DNA of 64,000 bases from Xenoacremonium recifei (GCA_012184525.1 WOFQ01000001.1:2632140-2696139); one strand, 5' to 3'. Positions 11,394 through 22,931 are shown, numbered from the stretch's first letter. Made by a program: numbers and translations. The notes: generated by a model from the letters alone, not told the origin.

Positions 11394-13289
11394 CTACGCG
11401 AAGCATCTCTCGAGTTCGCAGACGACGTGCCTCTCAAACGCCACCTGAAGGGAAAAGTCACCTTGTTCCGCATCCACCCTACTATCATACCCAAAGTCAT
11501 TATTTAAACATCTTTGGACAACTCTCCAATAAACCTCGCCCATTTTTGGGAGGAGTTTATCGCAGTATTCGGTGCGAATTCTCAACCTGAACTCTGCGTC
11601 GCTCCGGCATCGTAGCTTGATCATGTCGAGCGTCCGCCATAGTCCTATTTCGAGGAGGACTAGGCCAAGACTGTAAATGTCAAACTGAGGACGGTATCGT
11701 GGCCGCTTGTCCACTCCCGATGGTGCGTGCATGCTCGGATGGCTGTATAAGAGGATTGCGTCCCTCTTGCTTTGGAACCCAGCTGTTGAGATTGAAAGCG
11801 TCTCAGACAGCTCTGCGGGGTGATCAGGCCTGGAGAGATCCCACCCAACTAAATAGAACTTGGGCAAAGTCGGCGGCGCAGCGGCCAAGGGTGCCGAAAG
11901 ACTCGCAGTCGATTCTGCGCCGTGATCATCTTCCTCGTTCGACCTTGGGCCATTGCTTGCAGGCTTGGGTTTGGAATTCGCCTCTTTTATCTGTTCCTGG
12001 AAGCAAATAATGTTATCGCTTCGGATCGACTTGTGTAGCCATTCCACTGAATGGAGATGGTGCACCGCCGTGACGAGCTCTTTTGCGAGTTCAAATCTTT
12101 GCCCCACAGGTATAGGTGTTGTCTTGACGCGAATGAAGTTCTGGAGGGATTCTAATACCCGAGTCGTAGATCCTTCGGTAGAGAAGACGATCCCGATTCT
12201 TGAATTCTCAGTGTCATTAACAAGACCTCTACAAGGCAACGTTGAGAACTTTTTGAAGAGACTGTTTCGGTTAAGAAGACCAACCAAGCCCCCCAATCGT
12301 AATGTTTGCTCCAGGCGGATGGGCTGGTCTTTGTTGTAGTACTTCCACTCTACTAGGACCTGATTGCCTTCTAACTTCGCGAGGGTCCTATAATCGCCGT
12401 GTGGGAGGGCACCATGCCCGAAGTCTTGGATCTGGTAGGAGTGTACTCTGCCATAGGACGAGTTTGCTGAAGTGGTGCTGAACGAAGATCCCGACACGGC
12501 ATCCTGTCCCTGACTCTCCCACTTCTCCCTCGATTGCCACTGTTTGATCTTGGCCAAAGCCCTCAAGTCGCTGTTATCGGGAAGATTCTCTGTTCCAACC
12601 AGAGTCGTGTGATCGAAGTTGTCCAAGATGGTCATGTTTGTTTGCCGATCAACTTGGGCTTGGAGAACAGGCTCCAACAGAACAAGAAGCAAGTCATTGG
12701 TCTTGCTGATGCTCTTCAACATGTCGTTAACTGTGTCTTTGTCTGATGTCACCCATCTCGTCCTCGAGACAACGGATGATTGCGACTCCGAGACCAACCC
12801 CTGGTTGCTTGATGAAGCCGGAGACGAGCTTTTTCGCTTGAACTTATTCCACGTCGACGAGAGCTTGCCTTTAGGGACTTGCAAAGTGTCTGTATTGGGA
12901 GGTGGCTCAGGTTTTGCTGCGTACCTCGAGATGACATTGGTTGCTTCAGCGAATTTGTCCTTCATATCTCCTAAAGCCACTCGAATCAATTCGACTAATT
13001 GCGGATTGTTCAACCGGAGCCGTGACTTGATGGTTTCTTTGAGTTGAGCGTCTTGAGGCCCTCCACCAGGGCTACGCTCGCTAGATCCCGTCTCTTCAAC
13101 GTTGTCCTGGATGCCGAGGGCGTAGCACCATTTCTCGAACCTCATCGCTTGGATCAGCAGGTTCAAGTGTGCGTCATTCTGTTCCCTCGACAACTGTCCA
13201 ACCTGACGAATATTGTGAATAGTCTTTAGGCAGGCATAGGCAGCCTGAGCCAGCTGAACAGACACCCCCACAGCGCCCAGGATATCCAT
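11394..13289 (-). CDS. HeLo-domain protein with C-terminal pseudokinase
   Basis: A single-exon frame of 631 residues. The N-terminus (about 1-215) matches the HeLo/prion-inhibition-and-propagation fold: the opening MDILGAVGVSVQLAQAAYAC, then L..LIQAMRFEKWCYALGI (about 44-60), a helix at 98-123 and a last helix near 184-214. HeLo domains, as in HET-S, are helical membrane-targeting cell-death effectors related in fold to the MLKL four-helix bundle. Residues about 285-620 form a kinase-like domain. VEWK (313-316) resembles the beta-3 lysine strand. The catalytic loop reads HKSIRSDN (419-426), so the catalytic Asp is absent while the Asn remains. GWDLS (482-486) stands where DFG belongs, and YSLGLVLLEIGLW (541-553) is helix F. 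This should be a catalytically dead pseudokinase. It lies head-to-head with an active-type kinase gene, 557 bp away. HeLo plus degenerate kinase is a known fungal layout; the role in cell death is inference. Confidence 0.88.
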   Translation of the reverse strand: MDILGAVGVSVQLAQAAYACLKTIHNIRQVGQLSREQNDAHLNLLIQAMRFEKWCYALGIQDNVEETGSSERSPGGGPQDAQLKETIKSRLRLNNPQLVELIRVALGDMKDKFAEATNVISRYAAKPEPPPNTDTLQVPKGKLSSTWNKFKRKSSSPASSSNQGLVSESQSSVVSRTRWVTSDKDTVNDMLKSISKTNDLLLVLLEPVLQAQVDRQTNMTILDNFDHTTLVGTENLPDNSDLRALAKIKQWQSREKWESQGQDAVSGSSFSTTSANSSYGRVHSYQIQDFGHGALPHGDYRTLAKLEGNQVLVEWKYYNKDQPIRLEQTLRLGGLVGLLNRNSLFKKFSTLPCRGLVNDTENSRIGIVFSTEGSTTRVLESLQNFIRVKTTPIPVGQRFELAKELVTAVHHLHSVEWLHKSIRSDNIICFQEQIKEANSKPKPASNGPRSNEEDDHGAESTASLSAPLAAAPPTLPKFYLVGWDLSRPDHPAELSETLSISTAGFQSKRDAILLYSHPSMHAPSGVDKRPRYRPQFDIYSLGLVLLEIGLWRTLDMIKLRCRSDAEFRLRIRTEYCDKLLPKMGEVYWRVVQRCLNNDFGYDSRVDAEQGDFSLQVAFERHVVCELERCFA

Positions 13290-13846
13290 GTTGCTGGCGG
13301 TGAGTTGCTCGAGGTTGAAAGCTTGAGACCACTTTAGCCAAACCTATGTGGAAATGTAGATGCCGAGAAACTTGGAGTAAATTGCATCGGCCTTGGATGT
13401 GAAGTAGAGCGGAGTTGGTGTTGCATCATCGCCTCGCGATCGGTGACTCTGGGTGGCTGAGGGGATTCCCTCAAGCGATGGTCGATGAGATGAGGCACAT
13501 TTGGCAGAGCATCAATCAGCCCAACCAGGGCCGAAGTGGCTGTGTTGCTTCCCAGTGGCATCAAGTCCATGGGCCTGCATGAATAGTCACGGATTGAGAT
13601 GCGATGATTGGGGCCAGCTTCGATTTGGCCCCCAACCCCAAGACAAGGTCTCCAGCCAGCCTCAGCGCGATTAACCGAGACGCGCCGCCGTTGACGTGGC
13701 CGTGCAATCAGCCTTTCTTCAATAGTGATCGCCCACTTTGCGAGAAGCGAAGCGAGGTTCGAGGCTTCCTCAGGCACAAAACTCTGCTTTTCAGGCATCC
13801 GATGCCCTCATTTCCTGGAGACGGGACTCTCTAAAGCCTTCTCCCG
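13290..13846. promoter_or_regulatory. Shared divergent promoter of the HeLo-pseudokinase and kinase genes
   Basis: A 557-bp gap between two divergent start codons. It contains an accidental open frame on the minus strand (13334-13798) without domain content. The size suits a bidirectional promoter, which would co-express the two proteins. I see no specific operator. Confidence 0.55.
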
Positions 13847-16800
13847 ATGGATCGCACTCAGACCACGACGAGAATGAGGCTGCCCCCCCAGGGGAGCGTC
13901 AATCTGAGCGATCTCGGCAATTCTGTGTCTCGTACGAGAGCCGAGTTCACCAGAGTTAGAGCAGCCGCGAGACGCTTGAACGCCAACGCTGGGCCGAAAG
14001 CCGACTTCATTACCTTCGTGTCGCTCGCATGCGAAATATACCAGGGTCAAGACACCGATTTGGTGCCCATTCAACAGTATCCGAGCGTCCTCGAGACCTA
14101 TCAAGGGAAAGGACATACGAGCCTCGTGAGTCGCGCTGAGGTGGCCTTCGCTGCGCCGTCAAACGTCAACCGAGGCGCGATCGGTTCGTACTCGGAGGGA
14201 ATTGTCATCAAAAGACCACGGCATAGCATCCTCGAAGAGAAGTCGTATGGATTTACGAGCTTCATAACTGAGTTGCGGATCAGATCCCATCCGTCACTCA
14301 GATCTCTCCCATACATTGCCAAGTTGCGGGGCGTTGGTTGGGATTTTGAAGACGAAGATGCTACGATTCCACGACCTATCCTGCTGGAAGAGTTTGCGCC
14401 GCAAGGAGCGTTGGACAATTTTTGGGCTAACTGGAAGTTCGTGAGGCTGAGTTTCAAAGCGAAACTGGAGTTCTGTCAAGACATCGCCACAGGACTGCAG
14501 TCGCTTCATCGCTGCGGGGTTGTGCATGGCGATGTCAAGCCGGAGAACATCCTTGTGTTTCCTTGCAAAGATGCAAGAGACTCCTTCATGCTGAAACTGA
14601 CGGATTTTGGTCATTCTGTGCTGGAGTCCGACCAACTCGAAATGCTTCCAGCTTTCACACCAAAGTGGTCCGCTCCGGAGGCGACGAAAACAACTAGTAT
14701 GACTTTCAACGATATGAAAGCTACAGACTGCTATTCATTCGGGTTGGTAATACTATCAATTATGCTGGGACATGCTTTCTATGACGACGTCGAGGACGTG
14801 GAGAAATGCAAACAGGACGGCAGCATATTGCGCATATCGATTGAGCTGTTGGAGAAGGAGGACAAGGTGAGCAACGACTCGGATTTAGAGGTTGGAACAG
14901 TCGTTTCGCTTTTGCACAAGACTCTCCAGCTTCGGCCAAAGGCACGCAGCCTAGAGAGATGCATATCTGTCATCGACACGTGAGTGGTGGCTTTGATCTT
15001 CTCACCGAGCAACTTTCTGACACGCATTAGCTACGAGCTCGACAACCAAGTTGCTATTTATAGGCTCCAATATTTGAGTAGCGCTATGCCCAAGATACCA
15101 GCTGTTGATGTAACACAAAAGGCAAGCCAATCTGCGATTGCTGAATTTGAGAAAGGCAACTTACCAATAGCTCTATCGTAGGTCATCATTGGTTACCATA
15201 CTCTTTCTCGATGCAGTCATCAACTGAAAGCAAATATTGCCATGAAACTTCGCGAAATAGCCGATAACCCAAAAGACCCAAGAAAGCCCGCTGCAGAGTG
15301 GGAACTTGCTATATGCTACTTCTCCGGCTTCGGAGTGTCAAGGGACTTTGAAGCTTCATTCCAGTGGCTCTGTCTGGCTCGCGACCACGGGATTGTCGCT
15401 GCCGAGACTTACTTCAAGCCACTTGAGGAGGCGATAAATGTTGCCAAAACACCTAAGATCCAGCCTGCCCCAATTGCCCATTATGTAGAAGAGTCGAATG
15501 GGGAGGAGGAGAAGGAAACATCTCACGAGCCTGCCTCCGTGATTCAAGCTGGGGTGACCGACGCGAAGATCACTGATTCCACGGCCGCCCCAGTTCATAG
15601 GGCTGCCAAGACAGGCAGTGGAACATGCGCGGAAGCCTCGTATCCAGGGACAAAACAAGCGAACGCAATGAGCAACAGTATCAGCATGGTGCTCCGGAAA
15701 TACCTGCTGAGCGATGAAGAAGAGGAAGAAGAGGCTCTCCGCAGAATGGCTCAAGCGCCAATGACCAAGGATCTTCGAGACGCGATACAGAGTGGGAGTC
15801 TACAAGAGGTCCAACAGTTTATTGACAATGACCCATACTTTCTCAATAGTCGCGATGAGGATGGAAATACCCCTCTTTTACTTGCTGCTCAGAAGGGACG
15901 GTTTGAGATCCTGCAGTACTTGCTGTCTCAGCCAGAGCTTGATGCTTCGGTTTGGAACCAGTCTGGCCAGACTGTGCTTCATCATTTGACTAACTTTGAG
16001 GATGTGCAAACCGAGCTTCTCGTATATCCTCTGGTTGAGAAGAAAGCTGATCTGGGACATGAGGCGCATGCTGCAATGCAAAGTGACGAGAAGTTTATGT
16101 TCTCTGGGGGTTTGCGCTGTTGTCCGATCTTGAATGCCATTCTACACAACAAGATGGCACTCTTGGAGCGTTTCTTGGATGCAACACACTCTGAGATATC
16201 GACATCTGTCTGTCGAGTCTGCGAAGCAGGCTCTAGTTTCCGAAGGATTCTGGCCATTTCCCTATCCTTGTTTCGTACGGACGCTTTGGACCTCTTAATG
16301 GCACATATAAAGACCTATCACGACTCACAAAGCCTGAACCTGAAAGATGTTCAGGTTTGGGCCGGACAAGAACTTTTGCCATTACACAAAGTGCCGTTCA
16401 GGAGCATCACGGTGGCTGCCATGGATCTTCCAGAGAGCTTCTTTCGTGCTATGATGTACGGAGAAAGATACCAAGAGGTTCTCAAGCAAACTATCAGATT
16501 CTTATCGGCAACGAGAGGAGATAGTGGCTATAGAGGCGAGTTGGAGGCTTCAATGCTGATTGCAGCCATGGCCGGGGGTAGTCTTGACGCTGTCAACGTT
16601 CTGCTCAGCGAGCAGACCAAGCTGAAGAGAGAGTTTCCTCTATGGTGGGTTATGACTAAGGATAAGAGCCTGAGATTTCTCGAAGCACTTGATAAGAGCC
16701 CCCAGCCTTTCAACGTGGCTATCCAACTCGGACAGAGAGATATCTTTGATCGGCTGCTGTCTGAGGACGACTGTTTCTTGAAGAAGCATCATGGCCTGCC

Positions 16801-18423
16801 TTGTGACAGACATGATTGCTGGGAAAAGCAACCACCCCAGTGGAATCGAGCCATTCGGGCACGTTTAGGACGGCCGCCACATGTAATGAGGCCTCTAGGG
16901 CATGTACACGAGCGGAATGTTGTTCTGAAATTTCTGACAACTGCTACTGTTGCGCGCCATCAGGATAGTCACTTCTGGTGAGAGTCATCCTGAGACTCGT
17001 AAGTAGCATTAACTGACAGTCGAAAAGGGATACAATCATCGACCGAAGCAACAATGAGCTTCTTGAGGATCCGATGTTTCTAGTTAACTCGATAACAAAC
17101 TCAAACTTCAAGGCAGCCGAGAGACTTATCAAGAAATGTCCGGGCCTCTGGCACAAAAAGTTCCGTTGGCCTTCATACTTGATGGATAAGTACAAGACTT
17201 GGGCTGATTGCACAGTCAGAAATTACCAAGCAATGCCCAAGGAAGGATCAGCGGCGGCATATGTATTGTGTGTTGGCTCATACAAGCAATGCAAGTTCGT
17301 GTTGGAGCATTTGCTCGCCGAAAGACCAACTTACTATACAGAATCGTCAAAACTACAAAACATCTTTCGCCGTATTAAGCGAAAGAAGCTAGACAATGTC
17401 GTTGACGAAGGAGTGCCTGCGTGGCAACTATGCCCTCTGGAGCGCCAGGAATATGAGTGTCTGGTCCTGGGAAACATCAAACGCACCCGACCGGACAGAA
17501 AAGTGCTATGGGATGTTATTGAGATACAAGTTGCATACGGTCAGCCAGCTTCAACCTCGTACCTCAAGTTTGCCATTAACTACTTCAACCCTGAGGCGTT
17601 ACAGGAGATGCTCGATCGTGGCTGGAACGTTGATGGAGCTTGGTACGACATTTTCGACACGCCTTTGCAGCATACCATCAACTACACCCGTGTTCATTTT
17701 ATTGCTTTCGAGCTGGAACATCTGGGAATAAAGGAGCCGGAAGACGATGAACCGCCGCCCCTTTATGGACCGATTCTGCAAACGCACGAAGACATCTACA
17801 GAACTTACCGCAACACTCGTGAGGAAGCCTTCGGAAAAAGATTCAATGCAAAATTGGACCAATGTTTTGATTTGCTATCCAGTCGCGGAGGCCGTGCCTC
17901 GCCACTCGCAAATCTAGCTCCTGTTAACGGGAAGACGACGAAGCTTGGGGCCCTGATTCTTCATGCCCTTCTTTACCTGATCGTCTTACCTCTCGTTCTC
18001 GTCTACGCCACGAAAGGTTCTTGGAATAATATGTCAATGGGGCAAAAGTTCGGCTTTGTCTACCTCTGGGCTCTCCTTGCTTACTTCTTCCCGCACCCTA
18101 TCTTGTTCATATTTGGGCCTGCAAATGAGCGTAGTGGTAAAGTCCTTTGGACAATTTCCTGCACTCTCATATTTATTTTCAACCATTTCGGCCTTACCTA
18201 TCTTGTCATAGGGTTTGCATGGAGTCCTTTCGTGTCTTGCCACTACTGGTTGGAAGATGGCCAGTTGGCTAAGAGCTGCACCAGTTATTCTTTTCTCTTA
18301 CCTTTAGTTGCAGGGATATTTGAGTTTGTCTTTGGACTTGGAGTCATGGCATTCATCTGGAAATCTGAACCTTGGATTTTGGTGCAAGATGGTGTACGTA
18401 CCCGAACTGTTTTAGGAAAATGA
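13847..18423 (+). CDS. Protein kinase-Sel1-ankyrin-transmembrane fusion protein
   Basis: Four exons: 13847..14979, 15031..15177, 15217..16977 and 17028..18423, giving 1478 residues. The kinase domain (about 90-375) has VIKR with the ATP-binding Lys near 122, HGDVKPEN (227-234), DFG (253-255) and APE (276-278), so it looks catalytically competent. It has HGD instead of HRD, making it a non-RD kinase. A Sel1-like repeat follows at about 449-486 (AICYFSGFGVSRDFEASFQW). An acidic linker comes next, then an ankyrin repeat at about 613-665 (DEDGNTPLLLAAQKGRFEIL) with weaker ankyrin-like helices after it. The C-terminus (about 1318-1455) has four hydrophobic segments, predicting membrane anchorage with the kinase in the cytosol. 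Weakest joint: the second intron is only 39 nt (donor GTAGGT, acceptor GCAG). The third (50 nt) joins HFW to DTIIDRS. The divergent partner is the HeLo-pseudokinase gene. The combined architecture is not one I can name. Confidence 0.85.
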
Positions 18424-18534
18424 AGAATATATCGCTGTAAAAAGCGACACTGAATGAGACTGACATAAACTATGACACACCAGACTCGCTTTAGCAACAG
18501 ACATTAACGTTCATATCGCATACCTCATCATAAT

Positions 18535-19560
18535 TCAAGACCTGCCGCCCGACCTGGACCTGAAGCTTCCCCCGTTGCCATAGACCACTCTGACTCCTTC
18601 GCCATCCTCGGGAAAGAGAGCCTCCTTGGGCTTCTTGGATTTCAGTTTTCCCGTACACCAGAAAGCATAGCTACTGGCCTTGTTGCCGCCCATCTCAATA
18701 CACGAGCCAGGGCCGTTCGTCGCCATCATACTGGAGTCAACCTCCTTCAACTCGACGGGTTTGCCCTTGCAAGATTTCCCCTTAAATCGTGCAAAACGTG
18801 CCTCCGTACCATCTGGACAAAGAGCATTCCGGTAGATCTTGAGTTTATGTTTCGGCTCAACGTTGACACACGTATCGGGCTCAGGGCGCTGGAAGATGAA
18901 CCTCGGCGCACCGGCCATGCCTATACCTGGGATATAGCAGGCCGAGTCGGACACGGAAGCGGTGACGGGTCTCGGAGGCGCCGGCTTAGGCTCTGGCTTG
19001 ATGTATTCTGGCATAGACATGGCGATAGTCTCTGTGAGGGGAGCGTCCAGGTCGTCGCAGCGGAACGCCATCGAGAACTGACCCTCTGTTGGAGTGATGT
19101 CCTCCTTCTTCCAGAGGACAGTACTCAAGCAATGGCCCGGCCCAACAGTAGCAAACGGACGGTCGTACCAATCAGGATGGGTATGCTCTCCTGTGCAATC
19201 GGTGCTCGGATAGATCGCGATGTACGGCTTGCGAGTGCCTCCCTCGCAAGAACCGGGATTCCGCAGGTGCACATTGTTATCGAGTGTGAAGTCTGCAGAC
19301 ATGCACACGTTGATAGGCGCCTGGAGGCTCAGCTTTGGGTGGCCTCTCTCGGAGACGCAAGGCCATTTGGGCTCTTCATAAATTGTGAGCTCGGCAGGTC
19401 GAGGCGGATACTTCGGAGCGACGGGAGGGGGACGGAGAGGAGGAGCGTGTTCGAGAGGAGCATCTTCACCGGTGAGCGGGCGCTGATCGGCCAGCGCCAG
19501 GCTCGGGACGATGGTGTTGAGGGCTATCAAAGCCGCGATGCTCAAGATATGTCGAGCCAT
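18535..19560 (-). CDS. Secreted Cys-rich protein with two related modules
   Basis: A single exon. The frame opens further upstream at 19665, but I chose the ATG at 19560 because it gives a clear signal peptide (MARHILSIAALIALNTIVPSL, cleavage after ALA). The protein is 341 residues. A Pro-rich stretch follows the signal. Then come two Cys-rich modules separated by a Pro/Lys linker (EPKPAPPRP). Each runs C, C, C, then GPG[HS]C, then [MY]AF[RW]C, with spacings similar but not identical, indicating an internal duplication. The tail is Gly/Ser/Arg-rich. No enzyme motif is visible. It is probably an extracellular or wall-associated protein, possibly an effector-like or adhesive protein. The stop is only about 110 bp from the stop of the convergent kinase fusion gene. 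Function is unknown. Confidence 0.82.
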   Translation of the reverse strand: MARHILSIAALIALNTIVPSLALADQRPLTGEDAPLEHAPPLRPPPVAPKYPPRPAELTIYEEPKWPCVSERGHPKLSLQAPINVCMSADFTLDNNVHLRNPGSCEGGTRKPYIAIYPSTDCTGEHTHPDWYDRPFATVGPGHCLSTVLWKKEDITPTEGQFSMAFRCDDLDAPLTETIAMSMPEYIKPEPKPAPPRPVTASVSDSACYIPGIGMAGAPRFIFQRPEPDTCVNVEPKHKLKIYRNALCPDGTEARFARFKGKSCKGKPVELKEVDSSMMATNGPGSCIEMGGNKASSYAFWCTGKLKSKKPKEALFPEDGEGVRVVYGNGGSFRSRSGGRS

Positions 19561-20691
19561 CGTGTCAAGTCTACCGTAGTGACGAAGACGTACGTAGCCC
19601 TTGGTTTGAACAGGGTGAAATAGGCGCAAAAGAGGGCATTCGGGGCCTGGGCGCGAATCCTTCATAACCTGATTCGATAGAGGCGCAGCACGGGTAAATC
19701 AAGACTCACGTGATGCTATGCCAACACACCCATGTAACTGGATAAATAACACCAATCAGGAAGCATGCATGGCTGAGAGGAGATTGAAATTATAGGCTAG
19801 GAGTCTTAATACTCATTAAAGTCGAGATATTTGTCTCGGAACCGGCGCACTTGATCTTAGCCTTGGAACCAGACCATTGCCGCAACCTAGAGACGCGGTT
19901 GTGTTGTTTCAGAAACTTGAACAGCGCATAGGAACTAATTGTCTTTCTCTTCCGAAGACTAAAAGAATTCTAAGTTTTACAGTAAAGGCTAATTTTAAGC
20001 AACTATTCCATCAGCAAATGTCAAGTGTTCCCAGTTCCTGGTTGCATGCATCTTTATATTCTAGTTTCGAGAGATAAAAAAAAAACATCACATGCAGACT
20101 TTTTAAGACTCAAGACAAGCTCATGGTCTTTGAGTCTGTAGACGCCTCAATTGCGAAACCTGATATATTGGAAACTTCCGAATATCGCCCATGATAACCC
20201 GTAATATACTGATCGCCTTACTCATGTTATGACTTATTTACTGTCTTCTTATTTATTTGTACCAGTCGAATTGTTCTGGAGACTTAGAAGGAATAAAAAA
20301 AACAGGTATTTCGGATCTTGGTGCATAGAGAGAAAGAGGGGCTTAAGGCGTGACCATCCTGCTTGTCTACGCAATTTGAGAAAGCTCTTTTGTCCAATCA
20401 AAGGACATAGTTTGATCAGGAACCCGAGTCTTTGGGACCTAGAAGCAAACTAACCCGATTATTACTAGGAACTAAGTACGTATTGCCTCGTGCTTCCGAA
20501 TTAGTGGTTATTATTCAACTTTGCAACGGGAAGATCGGAAAATAAACGATCAGCATTCAACTCATGTTGCTGCGAAATTTGAATTTAAATACTACTTCTT
20601 GTGCCTGTCTAAAGAATTATAGCAACTCATCGCAAAGACACCCTTAGTTATCTGTTGCCTGCGTGGACGGAAACCCTTTATGTCTCGAAAT
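19561..20691. other. Intergenic, AT-rich
   Basis: Upstream of the secreted protein gene and downstream of the permease. AT-rich from about 19.95 kb, with short A runs (20077-20085) and no coding frame worth calling. It probably holds the promoter of the secreted protein gene near 19.6-19.8 kb and a terminator near 20.6 kb. Confidence 0.5.
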
Positions 20692-22334
20692 CTAGCTGAG
20701 GGGCCACCTTTTCGCGCAGTACAGGATAACAAGGGTAAGTATGATCTCAATGGCAAAGAACATGGCTGCCATCTGATATCCAATCGGGAAATGAGGAGCA
20801 TCGCCAGTGTTGTAAATCAGTAGAGGCACCCAAGCCTGGAACGTGAAGGCCGCTGTCTCAACAACACCAATAACCAGGGCACGATGCTCGGCCGAATAGG
20901 ACAAAATCTCGTTAACCCAGGTGATAATAAGCGCGCCAGCTCCAGTCTCACAAAAGGTGAGCAGCCATCCAACCATCATAGCCGGGATGTTGTTCGAAGG
21001 CCAGACCGACAGGATGATGGTGCCAATCAAAGAAATGAAACAAGCCACAACAATGAGAGGCCAACGCGATTGAATAGCATCGGAGACCCAGGCGTAAGTG
21101 AGAGTGCAAAAGATTTGCAGACCGTATCCAGCGCTTGGAATAACGTTGACTTCTTCGGTGGACCATCGACCGGTGGCTTTCAACCACAGGTTGAAATAGG
21201 AGTAGATTCGGATTCCGAGAACGTGAGCGATGAACGTAGCACAGAAAAGATAGACCGGCCAGGTGGTGAGGATTCTCTTCACAATCGGCCAATCCAGCTT
21301 CTTAACGGGTGCGCGGCCACACTTCTCCATGCGGCTGATGGCCATGTCACGGTCGTGGGGTTTGAGCCAACGGGCCTTCGAGGATTGAGGCGTGTCAGGG
21401 ATAGCCCAGTAACCGTACAAGGCAATCGGGAGACCGATAATTCCTATGAAGAGAGTTAGCTATGTGACAGCAAAAAACTTTGGGTCTTAGAAAACCCATA
21501 CCGTCAAAGAGGAAAAGCCACTTCCAAGCACTGAGACCACCTCGGCCATCCATGCCAGCGTAAAGAGCTGCTTGAAGGTATCTGCGAGCCAAGTCAGCAT
21601 CAGATTCTATATAGAAGAAAGTATTTAAGGACTTACCCAGAGAACATCTGGGCAGCGCTGGACGACGCTTGGAAGATGCAAGCTCGCTTTCCGAGCTCGG
21701 CGGGGGTATACCAGTTTCCGAGCAAAGTCATGATACCAGGATAGGCTGTAGCCTCGAACAGTCCAATGAAGAAGCGAAGGGCGTAGAGAGTTTGGACGTT
21801 CTTAGCTCCAGCCATGCCCATGACGAGGAAGCCCCAAGCCAGTTCAGCCGTCGGAAGCCATATCGAAGGGCGAATTTTGGTGATGATGATCTGTGAAGGC
21901 AGCTGGCCGATGATATATCCCACAGTCCACCAGGTGGTCAAGAAGTTCAACTCATTTCCGGAGAGGTTGAGGTCCTCTTTCATGCCCGAAACGTAGGCAT
22001 TGCTGACCTAGACTTGCTGTTAGTTTCCACAGAAGGGTCTCTGGGAGTTTCTGACTGCTCAGACTAGACAACTCACATTAGTCTGATCCAGATACTTCAC
22101 GAAATAGGCAATGCAGCAATAAGTCAGAATCCACCAATCAACCTTGGAGAGAAACTTTCTCTCCGCCGGCGTCTTGTCAAGAGAGTCCCAGACAACCCCC
22201 AGAATCCTCTTGTTTAGCGGGAGCTTCTGGCGAGTCTCCTGCGAAGAGGGATCGTTCGACAGTGAGGCGACCAAGACCTCGTCCTTCGTGGGTCCGGCAT
22301 TTGACTCAGGATCCGCAGACACGTGAGGCTCCAT
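20692..22334 (-). CDS. MFS anion:cation symporter, pantothenate/allantoate permease type (Fen2/Liz1/Dal5-like)
   Basis: Four exons: 22334..22077, 22007..21637, 21581..21502 and 21443..20692, giving 486 residues and about 12 hydrophobic spans. Diagnostic blocks are DWWILTYCCIAYFVKYLDQTN, then VSNAYVSGMKEDLNLSGNEL and LPSQIIITKIRPSIWLP. These are typical of the Dal5 family and closest in wording to the pantothenate carriers Fen2 and Liz1. Such carriers sit in the plasma membrane and import small carboxylates by proton symport. The loop between the two halves carries SRMEKCGRAPVKKLDW. The gene diverges from an M19 dipeptidase-like gene across 597 bp, suggesting joint use in scavenging an amide or peptide-like compound. 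The substrate cannot be fixed from sequence; allantoate, ureidosuccinate, dipeptide or pantothenate are all possible. Confidence 0.9.
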
Positions 22335-22931
22335 GATTGCTCAGAATCTCCGCGTTCTCCTCAGAGATTTGGCTGCAGGAATTGGGGAATGATGGGGAGG
22401 AGGATTAGACCTGAGATGGAAGAAGTAGTCCTGTTGATCAACGGGCATCTACAGCATGATAAATGCGTTGGCGTTGATGGACGGATAAACCTCTTCTATC
22501 ACGAAATCCTGAACGGGCGTCAAAACGCAATCGCGCTCGTTGATTGCGATGGCTTTCTCGACTCAACAGAGATATGGTTTTCGGGCCTGGACCGACACTA
22601 TAGGATTTATGGCCTCTCTGGTGGCGAACGGGTCCAGGGATCCAAGGTTTGTCTCTCTTTGCTTTCGAAAGACTATTTCCATTTGCGGCGAAATGTGTCG
22701 GACAATACACGAGTCAAGAGAGTAAAAGTCGCCGTATGGGGCAGATTGTGTCGGGGTTGCGCCGCTTCTATCACCGCGTTGCTCCCGACAAGGCGTCGAC
22801 TAGGGATTACTAATGATTCAAGCCCTCATCAACTACAACATCAACTCGCTTTGACGGAGTATTATATCCAGCTTATTCGCAAGGTTATCTCGATCAATTG
22901 AGCCGGCACATTCTATCTTACTTCGCCCACC
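22335..22931. promoter_or_regulatory. Divergent promoter between permease and dipeptidase-like gene
   Basis: A 597-bp intergenic segment with accidental frames on both strands (22323-22901 plus). GATA cores occur, as in most fungal nitrogen-regulated promoters, but their number is not remarkable. Co-regulation of the flanking pair is inferred only from geometry. Confidence 0.45.

Noticed and set aside
13334..13798. 154-codon minus-strand frame upstream of the HeLo gene
   Set aside because: Lies wholly in the shared promoter, has no domain and no join to the HeLo frame, which has its own good start at 13289.
22323..22901. 192-codon plus-strand frame between permease and dipeptidase
   Set aside because: Overlaps the divergent promoter and has no recognisable sequence.
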